From Chimonanthus salicifolius (lineage: Eukaryota > Streptophyta > Magnoliopsida > Laurales > Calycanthaceae), in NCBI GenBank assembly GCA_013350335.1, contig CM023541.1, positions 62,313,413-62,377,412 of the forward strand: a DNA stretch of 64,000 nucleotides, read 5' to 3'. Every line of letters begins with the position of its first letter. Positions within the stretch are counted from its first letter, which is position 1. Below, piece after piece: positions 13,701-24,300 of this stretch. The notes beneath the pieces are model-generated. The model searched no databases. It saw nothing but the letters and a program-made list of their open reading frames with translations, and was not told the DNA's origin. The position numbers and the translations under genes were made by a program.

Positions 13701-16700
13701 AGGCAACGGAGAGCATCACAAACACAAATTGATCCACCTCTGAAACAAATGGTAAAAAAAAGGAAGTAGGTACCAACGAAATCCTTCATCTTGAGCACAA
13801 ATGATACTTCGGTGAAACCATAAAGATCGTGAGTTTGAGAGATGAAACCATCTCAAAAACATTGTTGGACGGCATATAGATCCTCAGATTAATTTTCGAC
13901 CAATGCACAATTCATCCTTGCCATAAATTAAAATTACTAAAGGGCAAGCTCAAGGGCTGGAGACATGCTAGTTTTGGGTCTCTTTCAAAATCACTGGCCA
14001 CCTTGCTTGATGGTATTAATCAGGTTGATATTAGCGAAACAACTATATTCCCTTTGAGTAAGATCTTGCCCTCCAACAGGATCTTCAAGACCAATATGGA
14101 TCTAAGTGCATCCAAGAAGAGATCAAATGGAAGGCAGAGATCTTGAGATAGATGGGTTTGGGAAAGGGATAGAAACACTAAATTTTTCCATGTTGTTGCA
14201 TCTGCTCACAGGCTAATTAATCATATCAAGTCCATTACCATTGATGAATTCCCATGTAGTTGATAAAGACATTAGCACATTCCATTTTATGTTTCTTCCA
14301 AGATTTATACACTACTAATACTGGGACAAATTGCTTATTGCAAGGATTCCTTTCATGTCTCTCTCACCAGTATACTTCCTTCCTAGAAAGACCCTTTGCT
14401 CTTGAAGAAATTAGACATTGTTTGGGATCTTTGCGAAGACAAGTCCCCTGCCCTGGATGGTTTTCCTATTGCTTTCTTCAAGATTTTCTAGAACGTTGTT
14501 AAAGGTGACTTATTGACCTCCATTGAGGAATTCTACCATCACAACAAGCTCGCCAAGGAGTTAGGAGCTACTTTTATTGCCCTAGTTCCAAAGAAAGATG
14601 GTGCTTCTCTCCTAAAAGACCTTCCGTCCTATCTAATGTAATGGAAGAGGGGATAAAAATCGAATTAAGTCAAAACCCGACTCGAAAAGAGTTATACATG
14701 TGGGTTGAGTCACATATGCGAGTTCTTACTTAAGTGGAGGGACTTTAAGTCACATGGGATGGAGGAATTAGGGCTACTGTTAAGGCTGAGATACGAATGG
14801 GCAACTCGGAAAGCCAGAGGAAAAACGAAAAGGGCAGCGGAAGAGAAGAAGGGGAGCGGCGGAAGTGGGAGAAGAGGAGAGAGATCGAAGGGGAGAAGAA
14901 GAAGATGAAGGAAAGGATCGAAATACCTGGTTTATGGATGGAAGGCGAAGCTGAAAAGAGGAGATCGAAGATGCAGAAGCAGAACTATAGCAGCAAGAGC
15001 AGAACTGTAGCAACAGAAGCAGAAAGACTTGCAGCGATGATGTATTGGGATAAAGTCCCAAACTGCAGTGAAGGTATCCTCTTGGGATTAAGCCCAAGGT
15101 GGAGAAGAAGACGCTGGAACTGGCCAGCAAACGACGAACCTGCAACAAGGCAGAGGAGAGGTAACAAGATAATCTCGGATTAACTCTTATTTCTTTCGAA
15201 AATAAGGTGTGTCCTTTTCTCCACCTCTTGTATCTTATTTATAAGCTAAAGAACCGACTATTACATAGACCTAAAACCGAGTTTGGAACTTTCCAAACTT
15301 TACATAAGACTTCTAATCCTAATCAAATACTTAAACCATATAGGAAAACAACATTCAAGCCAAATAGGATTAACATACGAATTAAAATAGCAATTTAAAA
15401 TAGTAGGACAGGGACCCAATTAAGCATGTGAGCCTAGCGTCTTGTCTACCCGACGTGAGTATGTCTTCAAGAATTTGTTAGCCACCTGTTCTACATCACT
15501 ATCAGCCTTTTAGGCAACTCTTACAAGACCCTAGCCAAAGTCCCCACCAAGGTGTCCTTCCGACCCTCATCTCTCCTTTCCAGCCTGTGGAGGTTGAAGG
15601 TAAATACATTGTACATGTGGTGATTTCAGCATACGTGTGCATCAACTCTCAATATAAATCTCAAAAGAAAAGAATCATTTGCAAGCTTGACTTTGAAAAG
15701 GCTTATGCTTTGATTGATTGGGACGTCCTCCATCTTGCTCTCTCCATAATGGATTTTGGAAATAAATCGTGCTCTTGGATTGGTGAGTGTGTCTCTTCAA
15801 CCCACTTCTCTATTATCATCAATGGGTCGCCCAAAGAATTTTTTGTAGCTCCAGATGTCTTCGGCAAGGAGATCCTCTTCTTCCTACCCTTTTTATTATT
15901 GTTGTGAAGGCTTTGAATCTCTCATCTCAAAAGTTATCAGGAGTTCCACCACATGCAGTTTGTAGATGACATTATTATTTTCTACAAAGCCGTTGAAGAC
16001 AACGTCAGGAGCATTAGAGCATTGCTTAGATGGTTTGAGCTCTCCTTGTCTCTCAAAATCAATCATCAAAAGGCCAAAAATGTTGGCAGCAATATTGATC
16101 AAGAGGAGGTGTCCCACTTTATGAGCTTTTTGGATGCAAACCAACTTCTCTCACCTCATTAGACATGGGCATACCTTTATGCATTGGCACCCCTAACCCC
16201 CCCTCTTTGGGAGCCCATCATTGATAAGTTTAGCAAGAGAATTACATCTTGGCTAGAAAGTACCTTTCCTTTGGTGGCAAAGTTTCCCTTCTCAAATCTG
16301 TCTTCACTACTCTCCCAATCTACTTACTCTCTGCCTTTAAATGCCCAAGGAAAGTTATTAATGAGTTGGAGAGAACTGAAAGGGACTTCATGTGGGGTAA
16401 CTCACTTGATACAAAAAGGATCATCTTGTTAGTTGGCTCCAAGTTTGCCTTCCTGTTCAAGTTGGTGGCTTGGAGTGAGACCTGTGGATGTGGCTAATGA
16501 AACATTGCTTACAAAATAGCTTTGGAGAATCGAGTTCGATGAAGAAGCCCCCTGGAAATCTCTTCTATGTGCGAAGTAAAACATTGGCAACTCTGGTTGA
16601 GACATCAACCCTACCCCCATAATAGCTTAAAAAATGTGGAGAGTCATTTGTGCATGTGTTGAAAAGTTCAATGTGGGCATAAGATTTAGGGTTGGTTGCG

Positions 16701-19103
16701 GCAACAAAATCCTCTTTTGGCTTGATTTCTTGGTGTGACTCCTCCTTTAGCTTTTCGCTTCCCTTCTCTCTTCTGTCTAGTTCCTCCTTTGAACGTTTGG
16801 ATAGCTGATTGTCTTTCCATACTGGGAGACCAAGTTGTGTGGGGTATTCATTTTCGGAGGAGCCTATCTATGAGGAAGCAAATGAGTTTACCTCCCATCT
16901 TTTCTTTTCTTTTTTTGAAAGGTAGTTTACCTTCCATCTTCTCCTTCTCAGCCAGACTTGCATCTACGCCTAGAAAGAAGATTCCCATTGTTGGTGGCTT
17001 GACTCTTTGGAGCATTTTAGGTGAAATCTTTCTTCTTATGGAGCATCCAATGCAACATTGTTCCTTTATTTGACCCGACTATTTGGCCTTCTAAAGTTCC
17101 CTCGAAGGCTATCAGTTACCTTTGAATTGCAGGTCTTGGGAAAATTCGCACCCAAGACAATATTCACAAGAGTCAGAGTCACGGTGAGTGCTTTCCCTCT
17201 TTGCCTTCATGCCTCAGAAGACACTGATCACCTCTCATTCACTGCTCTTTCTCTTTTGTGGTTTGGGACATCACTCTCTCCCTTTTTGATGTACAATGGA
17301 CAATGCCTTCGTCCATTGCTTTCCTTCATATGCATGGATGTTCTATAAGGGTCCTTCTAGATTCTCAGTTATGTGACAATTGGCCATGTTTGCTACCATT
17401 TGGAGCCTTGGTGAGAAGGCAACAATAGAGTCTTCCGACATAAAGTTGAGTCCTCTCTTGAAGCTGGTCGGAGAATCAAAGCTAAATGTGCTACGTAGGC
17501 ATCTTATCTCAAGGAGTTTCAAGATTTTTCTATTTCCAACTTAGTTCAGGCCTAGAAGGAGTGAATTAATTTAATTTGGCCTCATTGCCATTGGTCTAGC
17601 CTTGTTTGTATTTTTCTCCTTTTTGGTGGGGTGTTGGTTTTGTCTCCCTTTTTTGTCTTGCTTGTACCTTTCTGCACTTCTTGCACTCTTTTATGAAGCT
17701 ATCATATCAAAAAAAAAAAAAAACCCTATGACGTGATTTAGTCAACCACAAATGGCACCATTCAACAATCACCTAGTGCCCCATTTCAATATAAACCAAA
17801 TAAAATTTTGGTGTAATATCTACTTAAAAAAGAATAGGAATCCATTCAGCCACCATTTTAGAGAATAAACTTTTTAGATGAACTACAATTCTACATCGGA
17901 ACCAGCACACATTTCACCCAAAATTGACAACAGGATAAGGTGAAGTTGCATTTTAAAAAAATGCAAAAGGAACTCTTCGGGTTTTATACTGGGGTTGTCA
18001 TGTCAAGAATTTTTTTTCTTTTTATGCTTCTTTTTTTTTTAAGCTTGGTGGTTTGCATTCTTCTGCCATTAATAGAACAGTACACATCCCCTAAAAAATA
18101 AAAATAAAAATAAAAAGAGAAGATAGCGATAAAAACCAAAACTCCAACAAGAAAACATGTCCACCCTCAAATTGGCATTTGTACAACTTCTAGTTGAATT
18201 TGAAGTTATCCAAAAGCAAGCTTCAAAAAATGCACCATGTCATCCTTTTTTAAGAAGCATAAACACCCAGTAATAAGTATTGACATTATTATTGACAAAT
18301 TGCAACCTTTTGATGACGTTGCAGGCGCCAGGGGAATCTGAAGCTCCAGGAGTGGATTGAGAAGATGGAGCCTTTGGAAGGACCCTCGGACTTCTGGAGA
18401 CAGATGAATCAATCTGTTTGGCAGTGCCCAATACTGGTCCATCTGTGGCACAAACAAAACCAAATAATAGTGAATCAAATGGTGACAGATTCCATTAAAA
18501 AATATGGTCATTTCCACTCACCATTCCCTATTTGTTCATGCAATACAATTCCAAGTCGAAGGGGAAAAAGGCAAAAGAAAACATTAAAAAACAATTTTTA
18601 AACACAGAAATTTTTTTTCCAGAAAGAGAGAGAGAGAGAGATGAATTCCCTACCGCGCACTTGGGCTTGTGCATGAGCACCATTCTGTGTGACACGGAAA
18701 GTGGCAGCAGCAGCATTGGATTCAGAACTTCGAACTTATGAGCCCCGACCTAGACTGCCCACCTTGTCCATTATTAGACTTTTTAACGCTACAAACAACC
18801 AATAAAATATGAATCATTTGACAAAAACCCCAGTCTGAAAAAAAAATTGAAACCATGAATTCAAACATAACAATAAGCAATTCAATCGATAAGATGGAAA
18901 AATCAAAAGAGAATTATACCTTCTATTGTTAGAAAGAGATGGTGCTGCGGAAGGAACCGAAGACGGTGTCGGGGCGGTCCCTCCGCTGCCGCCACCGCCC
19001 TTCCCTGCACTGCCTGAGAAGCTCCTTTGCTGTGAAGAGGTCCCGGATCGACCAGGCTTCATTACGCTTCACTCTTTTCCGCCCTTCCTTGATTGAGGGA
19101 CAT
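1776..19103 (-). CDS. eIF4G: Translation initiation factor eIF4G, nine exons, frame broken ten times
   Basis: Scaffold subunit of the cap-binding complex eIF4F: it binds eIF4E, eIF4A and eIF3 to recruit 40S ribosomes to mRNA in the cytoplasm. Exons read on the minus strand: 19103-18920, 18788-18654, 18442-18307, 12766-12699, 12578-12522, 12110-10689, 10281-6928, 3136-2939, 2107-1776. Each junction has GT-AG ends and joins conserved plant eIF4G text, for example GDASRSFPFQFGS then IPARTSSAPPNLDEQ then ARHDSFKAAP. The start MSLNQGRAEKSEA matches the family N-terminus. The C-terminus NLRLEDFRPRDP matches too. Ten single-base shifts interrupt the frame: eight extra bases and two missing ones. They lie near 19,065, 18,735, 18,332, 12,073, 11,780, 11,220, 9,881, 9,550, 7,015 and 1,879. 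Correcting them gives a total divisible by three, about 1,959 residues, a usual plant eIF4G size. Either an assembly artefact or a recently inactivated copy. The family call is firm; intactness is not. Confidence 0.9.
2530..2650 (+). mobile_element. LINE endonuclease fragment in eIF4G intron
   Basis: A plus-strand frame reads LIDYPLLGGRFTWSNG followed by SMSRLDRLLS. This is the hallmark of the C-terminal part of the apurinic-type endonuclease of plant L1 LINEs (GGxFTWSN and SRLDRFL). It sits in the 830-bp intron between the last two eIF4G exons, opposite to the gene. Only this block is recognisable; the surrounding 2,200-2,900 is probably the rest of the same decayed element. Confidence 0.7.
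4380..4770 (+). mobile_element. LINE reverse-transcriptase fragment
   Basis: Plus-strand frames encode DKAPKLNGFEVAFYQK and then KIRPINLVASLYKVIVASRL. They correspond to the 'DKAPGPDGF' and 'FRPINLVxSxYKIIAKVLAxRL' blocks at the start of the L1 reverse transcriptase. Stops and frame changes separate them, so this is a dead fragment. It lies in the 3.8-kb eIF4G intron (3,137-6,927). Confidence 0.75.
5397..5785. repeat. Imperfect tandem repeat, about 200-bp unit
   Basis: Two diverged direct copies lie at about 5,397-5,585 and 5,600-5,785. Each contains a GGGAT(A/G)GGATGGACT block, then AAGTGGAAAACAGTGAAAT, a GA-rich tract, and ATTGGYCTTTRTTG followed by ATGATG. The unit is intronic and no function is apparent. 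Confidence 0.6.
6516..6790. repeat. Direct repeat, about 150-bp unit
   Basis: Two copies begin at about 6,516 and 6,664. Both share AGTTCCATAAA, then AAATTAYAAAGGC, GTGACTAAAGCT, a G/T-rich tract, and AGAACTTCATA ending near ATTGCTC. The unit lies in the eIF4G intron immediately beside the large exon. The first copy carries a short TG microsatellite. Confidence 0.6.
6928..10281 (-). CDS. eIF4G: eIF4G main exon: eIF4E-binding motif, MIF4G, start of MA3
   Basis: Largest eIF4G exon. The first part (10281 to about 9550) is low-complexity Ser/Asp/Glu-rich linker and contains two frame shifts near 9,881 and 9,550. The following open stretch runs to 6,991. It has an acidic patch (DDWEDAAEIPTPKLK), then the canonical eIF4E-binding motif YTRDFLL at about 8,896-8,916. 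The MIF4G domain spans about 8,357 down to 7,690, from LKSILNKLTPQNFEKLFEQV to LKDAIDLRKNRW, and is the helical-repeat surface that contacts eIF4A in this family. A third shift near 7,015 is needed to reach MSEGCLRDMSIAAIREYY, the start of the MA3 domain. The exon ends in a split Ser codon completed by the exon starting at 3,136. No in-frame stop was found outside the shifted stretches. Confidence 0.9.
10689..12110 (-). CDS. eIF4G: eIF4G N-terminal linker exon
   Basis: Second-largest eIF4G exon. It opens ARHDSFKAAPTV and includes the conserved plant eIF4G block MGNASQVQQQVFVPGLQ, followed by KITHPETHEELKL and VRVTVKPAV. It closes at SQQQHQ before a GTATTG donor. Its reading frame must change three times, near 12,073, 11,780 and 11,220, each time by removing one base. 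The whole exon is 1,422 bases, and three single-base insertions leave the flanking phases consistent. Ser, Pro and Gln dominate, as expected for this disordered region. Confidence 0.85.
13163..13351 (+). mobile_element. tRNA-related SINE (family member 1)
   Basis: A pol III box-B-like GAGTTCGATTCTC lies near 13,217. The 3' body reads GTGTATGTGGGTAGGGAGG and TTGCACATGCC, and the tail is ACACCTTGGTCATAAGAAAA. Imperfect flanking duplications of about 16 bp (13,147-13,162 and 13,352-13,367, both ending ACAAATA) bound it. Relatives occur near 54.5 kb and 61.8 kb. It is intronic and antisense to eIF4G. Confidence 0.75.
13830..17724 (+). mobile_element. Degenerate L1-type LINE, ORF2 remnants
   Basis: Plus-strand frames follow the order of an L1 ORF2. 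KLKLLKGKLKGWRHASFG and WERDRNTKFFHVVASAHR (about 13,900-14,220) are the linker between endonuclease and reverse transcriptase. FRPI plus SLLGNSYKTLAKV opens the RT, and KLDFEKAYALIDWDVLH (15,680-15,735) is the palm. QFVDDIIIF (about 15,955-15,980) is the catalytic Asp-Asp motif, with V in place of the usual A. SFGGKVSLLKSVFTTLPIYL (about 16,265-16,330) is the thumb region, followed by a zf-RVT-like tail. An oligo-A tract near 17,709-17,723 marks the 3' end. Many frame breaks make it inactive. It lies in the 5.5-kb eIF4G intron and is split by a solo LTR. The 5' limit is uncertain. Confidence 0.85.
14634..15498 (-). mobile_element. Solo LTR nested in the LINE, 5-bp target duplication
   Basis: The insertion is flanked by perfect CTATC duplications at 14,629-14,633 and 15,499-15,503. 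Removing it restores the LINE frame FRPI/SLLGNSYKTLAKV. Ends are TAATGTA and TACATCA on the plus strand, an LTR-type TG...CA terminus with one mutated end. Read on the minus strand it has a TATAAATA box (complement near 15,233-15,244) and the TTAGGATTAG-type U3 text common in plant LTRs. The 865-bp length with no internal domain and one duplication pair indicates a solo LTR left by recombination. The superfamily is not determined. Confidence 0.85.
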
Positions 19104-19600
19104 AAATCCAAACCTCTTTCCCCTCTTCTTTTATCTTCACCACAACAATCCAAAAACCCCAAAAAAAAACAAAAAAAAAAAAACATAAACAGAAACAGAT
19201 CAGATCCATCGATCAACACAACGAAAACATTCAAACCTACAAAATAAATAAAAGACCCAGAAACCCTAAAGACGGCAATTTTGGGCGGATGGAAGGATGG
19301 AATTGGAGAAAGATGGGTTTCTTTCATTACCTGAGAATGCGAGAGAGTGAGAGATAGAAGGGAATTAGGGTTTTCAAAGGGTAGGAGATGGACTGAAGAG
19401 AGTGGCGGGAATCATGAAGACGGATTGAGAGATGGAAAATTAGGGAGAAAAAAAGAATCGAATTTTGAGTCTTTCGTCAATGGGAAGAAGAGAGAGGGAG
19501 AGAGTGGAGGTGTGTGGTGGGGCTTTTGATTGATCACTGTTTTTGCCTGTGTAATTTTTCTCTTCCTTCCTTTGGGTGAGAGAGCTCGTGTGTATTTCTG
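19104..19600 (-). promoter_or_regulatory. eIF4G 5' UTR and promoter region
   Basis: Upstream of the eIF4G start a CTCAG/GTAATG donor read on the minus strand at about 19,330 suggests a 5' UTR intron, common in plant housekeeping genes. Two telo-box-like AAACCCTA motifs lie at about 19,262 (plus) and 19,363 (minus). They are typical of translation-related plant promoters. CT/GA-rich tracts occur at 19,490-19,620. Transcript start is not resolvable from sequence. Confidence 0.45.
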
Positions 19601-19639
19601 AACAGAGAGAGAGAGAGACCTTTTATTTTAAGAGGAAAA

Positions 19640-20711
19640 AAGAAAGTTGGCCTTGGCCTTGGCCTTGGCCTGGGGACTGGGGAGTAGGTTTCCTCTCTCA
19701 TCTGCACCAGGGTTTGAAAATTCGGCTCATCCGAATTTTCAGCCGATATTTGAGATTTTTCTCTCTCCTCAAGTTTTGTTTTTTAAAAGTCGAGGTGGCT
19801 TTTCTTTGAAAAGAAATCGGCCAAATTTTTTTATCTCTCGATACCTTCAGTATCGGCCGAGATTTTGATTCTGATCTCCACTGGTCCACCCCAAATGGTA
19901 ATCCTATAATAGGAATTTAGGATATCCTATTTGGGCTTGTTCATGGGCCTGAGCTTGGCTGATACCTAGCTTAAACTCGTTACAAATTAATCGACTTTAT
20001 CATTGTCGTCATCATCATTATTATCAAGCTCTGCCTAATTGCTTATTTTACAAGTATGAGACTTAAACTCACAATCTCGAATCTTAGTTGCAACAATAAA
20101 CCTTTACTAGTTGTAATGTAGGTTCTTATCACACAAATAGAACAACTCGAAGATACAAAATAGCTTGGCGGGTCAAGCTCAAACTCATTTTTGAGCTTGT
20201 TTAGCTAAATAGGCAAGATTAGTCTCAAGCTCATGGAATAATCCATTGAAGTCCCTCAAATAAGGATGTAACTCCAGTGGGACAAGGTGAGTTTTTGGGC
20301 CTGAATTGCAATTAAATGGCTCAAACTTGAGCTGCGTACCCAATTTAACCTTTATTAGAAAAATTTAGGCATATTCAATTTCAAACTCTACTTATATGAA
20401 AGTCTATCCAGGCTTAAGTTTTTTTGGGCCTAGAATATTATATTTATACACAATATCTATTAAAAAATAGATTCTATAAAATGTGGCTTAAATATAGGCT
20501 TTTTATCCAAACTTGAACTTTCATATATGAGGCCCAACTTGACTCAAATTCTAAGTTGGGTTTGAAATTTGGGGCCCAATAAAATGACTAGAACTAAGCC
20601 TATGCTAATACAAATTCATATTTTTTTAGGTTTTTCTATATGGGCTCAAGTTAGGTCAACCAAAGTTGCACCCCTAATGTCAAACACTTAAAGCTTGCTT
20701 AGTATTTATTT
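19640..20711. other. Spacer with CCTTGG microsatellite
   Basis: Gene-free spacer upstream of eIF4G. A short CCTTGG microsatellite lies at about 19,650-19,672. The rest is AT-rich with repeated 'gggcttg/gagcttg' words at 19,930-20,260, probably decayed retroelement sequence. No gene is supported. Confidence 0.4.
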
Positions 20712-20716
20712 ATGTG

Positions 20717-21024
20717 TGTAACGATCCGACCCGTGAACAGGGCTTAGGGTCCAACTCAATAAGAAAGTGTCCGCCCTGGGCCCAAAAATGAGCCATCACG
20801 GTTTTGCCTTTGTGCCTAACCCTAACCCGGTAGGCCCAAAACGTGTCTCTTGAGTTAAGGAGGGGCAAGTACTTATAAACCTCCAAAATTCCCACATGCA
20901 CTCCCACTTGCTGGGCTTGTCGGATCCGACCGGCCCACACTGCTGGTCCGACCGACAAGGCCCAGTTTCACTTGTATCAGCATCTCTAGGGTCTGGCCTC
21001 TGGCTCATGGGTCAGGATATCACA
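20717..21024 (+). mobile_element. Solo LTR, 308 bp, ATGTG target duplication
   Basis: Perfect 5-bp duplications ATGTG lie at 20,712-20,716 and 21,025-21,029. The LTR opens TGTAACGATCCGACCC and closes GGATATCACA, so it has TG...CA ends. A TATAAA box lies near 20,875. No internal polyprotein or second LTR is present. The terminal sequences resemble Ty3/gypsy LTRs in style, but the superfamily is inferred only. Confidence 0.85.
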
Positions 21025-21331
21025 ATGTGTATATTTTATTTTGCTTTACAAGGAAGCTTAAATGCTCTGGAACGAGTCATGCCACAATGGTCGGTCTCAC
21101 CCATATGAAGTTTCCATGCAACAATGATGCTAGAGTAAATTCATAGGTATTTTTTAATTTCATTCATAATTTTGATTTGAATTGAATTGGTAATTTTGAG
21201 TTAGATTAACACTTGTAATATGGTCACTTATTTAGATTAACACTTAATGAATATTTAATAATGAAATTAGGTTAACTAGTTCCCAATGTGATACTGATAA
21301 ATCAACTTTATCCAATAGTTTTGGATAAAGC

Positions 21332-24300
21332 TGTAATACCCTGACCCAAATTAGGTGTGTTTTAGCTTAATAACCTTGTGTTGACCGGTTAATCTCAAAT
21401 ATTACGGTTAGGGCTTTGAGAAAAGCCCAGGTGTGGCCCAATCCGAGCTCGAGAGCTCAGTGATCCAGCCCGTCCAGCCGGAGGGGCATTTTGATAATTT
21501 ACCGCTTTTAGTTATTATTTTATGAATTATATTGTTATGTGATTATTATTGGATAATAATATTCTCCTTAATAAAGAATTTGTATTTCTGATTTTAAAAT
21601 AATTTTATTTTCAGAAAATGGTATTTAAAATCGCCCGTCAAAACCCCGAAAGGGAGAAATAATTATTTTAAATGATTTTGGAAATGAGATAAATTTCGAA
21701 ACTAGTATTTTGTGTTAGACCATTTTAAGTATGGTCCAGTTATTCTTTGGCACCCCAAAATGAGGTTTCTAAATTGTTTTAATTAACATTTGTTTAATTA
21801 AGTGAATAGTGTTAAAATGTGACTTTTATTTAAATTAATGGTTTTTAGTGAGAGTTAAATCTCCAAATTTTTATGGTGATCAAGGTTTTCAAAACCCAAC
21901 TTATCGGTAAGGTTGGATTAGGATTTTGAGTTCTTAAAATCATACTTTTAGTTAAAAATCGGCTTTTTATTAAACCTGGGACTTATTTGCAAATTTGGAA
22001 GTAGTGGAGGACTAATCTGCAACCAGACCTTACTGTTTGGAATGTCAGCTGCCGCTACATGCAGCCGCATGCAGTGGCCATCCGACCATCTTTCCCGACT
22101 GAATTCCTATAAAATGGCCCTCCAGTAGCTGGTTTGAACTCCCACTACATCTCTTCTCTTCTCTCAGTCTCTGCTTTCTGTGATCAAACCAGCCGCCTCT
22201 CTCTACCTTAGCCTCTGTTTCTTTTCCAAGTTTCAGTCACCAGTAAGCCTTAGAGGAATATTTTCAAAAGACCAGATTTTAACCCAAGAACTCAAGTGAA
22301 GGTAACCACTGTGTTCCTCTTTCAATTCTAGGTGGTTTAGAATCAAGTAAAACCGATTTTGGTTTAGTTTTGAGCAAGAAAAACCATTTCAAAGTTTAAG
22401 GAAAACCATGGGTTCTCTTGTTCCCGTGAGGTTTTGGTTTTAAAATCGGTTAGCTCAGTGAGCTTCAAAGCTCCAAACCATTCCCTATGAAAAGAGGACT
22501 CCCTGAGGAGTCCATCGGATCGGCTAGATGTCGAAACAGAATCCGGGAAACCCACTGTTTCTGGATTCGCATTTCACCTGTAGTCTGCCGTCACTGTCTT
22601 TTGGTGCAGACAGTGAGGAAGATGACTTTCGGACGGTCCGAGAGCACCTCTCGGATGTTCTGAGCTTCACCCGAAACCTAGTTACGCCCGAGGCTGGCTT
22701 GACTCAGTCGGACGATCTGAGCAGAGCTCGGAATGACCGAACCCTACTCGGACGATCCGAGCCCTACTTCGGATGTTCCGAGGCACCCAGACCCACTGAG
22801 ACTTGTTTTTCTCTGTTTTTCGGTTCGGATGGACTTCGGAAGGTCCGAGACCTGATCTTCGGACGATTCGAGGTCAGTGACTAGTTTAGGTGTGGTTCGG
22901 ATGATCCGAAAGTCACAGTACCTGATTCCGAGGCATGTTCCGAGGGACCCAGTTTTTGAAGTGTAAAATGTTCTTGTTTGATGGTTAGTGATTGTATGTG
23001 ATGTTAGTACCTCCTATGTTAAATTAAAAATTGTACTAACCATCTTCTCTTATTATTATAGTGTATATACTATTGTATTCACTTCCAAGCCGACTCTATT
23101 GGTTGGGCACTGAGTGATCTCACTTTCAGGCCGACGCTATATTTGTCAGGCACTGAGTGACCTCGAGGCCTTACTCAAAATGTCAGATGGTCCTATCCAG
23201 AAGACAACCGAGAATCTAGACCTAACTCAATAAGTCAATCTAGTCAATGCCCAAAAGACAATATGAGTTTTGGACTGAGCACCCTTTTTAGTTATTATAT
23301 CTTGTGGATTATTATAATTTAAAAAACGGATAGAAACCAAGTAGGAGACTCAACTCCATGTACCTTGGATGTTTTTTTGGGAAAATATGAGATTTCAAAA
23401 TACTACTTGTATGTATGTATTTGATACTATGTATATTGATTGTGCACTTGTTTGTTTGTTTGAACAGAGACCGCGAAACCACACATATACGATGAGGGAA
23501 CTTGACTTTGCAGTAGATGTAAACAGGTTTTGTTACTTGAGATGGATTTTGGAGCAATGAGTGGTTTCAAGTTGATGAACCCACTCATGTGCCTAAACAT
23601 GATGCACTATGGTAAGAGTACTTATGATGATGGTGAATATTATGATATTGATCATATGAGATGTGATACTGCTTCCACATACCTTTTACTATTGAACCAT
23701 TGCCGAGCTGAGGTGTCGGTTACGTCTACTAGACCAGATGAGTTGACAGTGACTAGCAAGGTGTGTCAGTATCGGTTTTGAGGTGCATACCGGAGATGTA
23801 CTTGCAATGATGTATTTTGACCGTGTCGGGACTTAATACCATTGGTGTCAGTATAGTATCTAGGGTTACGGTGGATGACAGCATGTAATGGAAATACGAT
23901 GATGAGATATTACTTGATATTGTGAATTTATTATCAAGTATGAGATGTTATTACAACTGTCGATTATTTGCTAACCTGTTGTTTACTTAAAACTGCACTG
24001 TTATATTTCCTTCACTGGGCTAGTTTAGCTTACCCCACTCACCTTTCAGGAGATGAACCCGAAGACGATAACTATCTATTTCAAGCTTAGGGTGGATAAG
24101 GTGTGGCGGTGTTTTGTGATTCCCACTGAGGGGAATACCCTTATCTTTACTTTTTGGTTCTTCGAACCATTTTCTTTTGTAAAGTACCGGGTGTGGTACT
24201 TGTTTTGTATCAATATGATGTATTGAAAACTACTACGTTTCTGTAGTTACTCTGATGTGATTTTGAAATGTTAATTCAATGGTTGGAATTATGTGATCAT

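Noticed and set aside
18929..19327. A 132-codon open frame on the minus strand over the eIF4G start
   Set aside because: It is an out-of-frame shadow of the GC-rich first exon; the true N-terminus MSLNQGRAEKSEA and KPGRSGTSSQQRS lie in the other two frames.
22528..22884. A 118-codon frame inside the long solo LTR
   Set aside because: It spans the palindrome cluster, and no retroelement domain or upstream leader supports translation.
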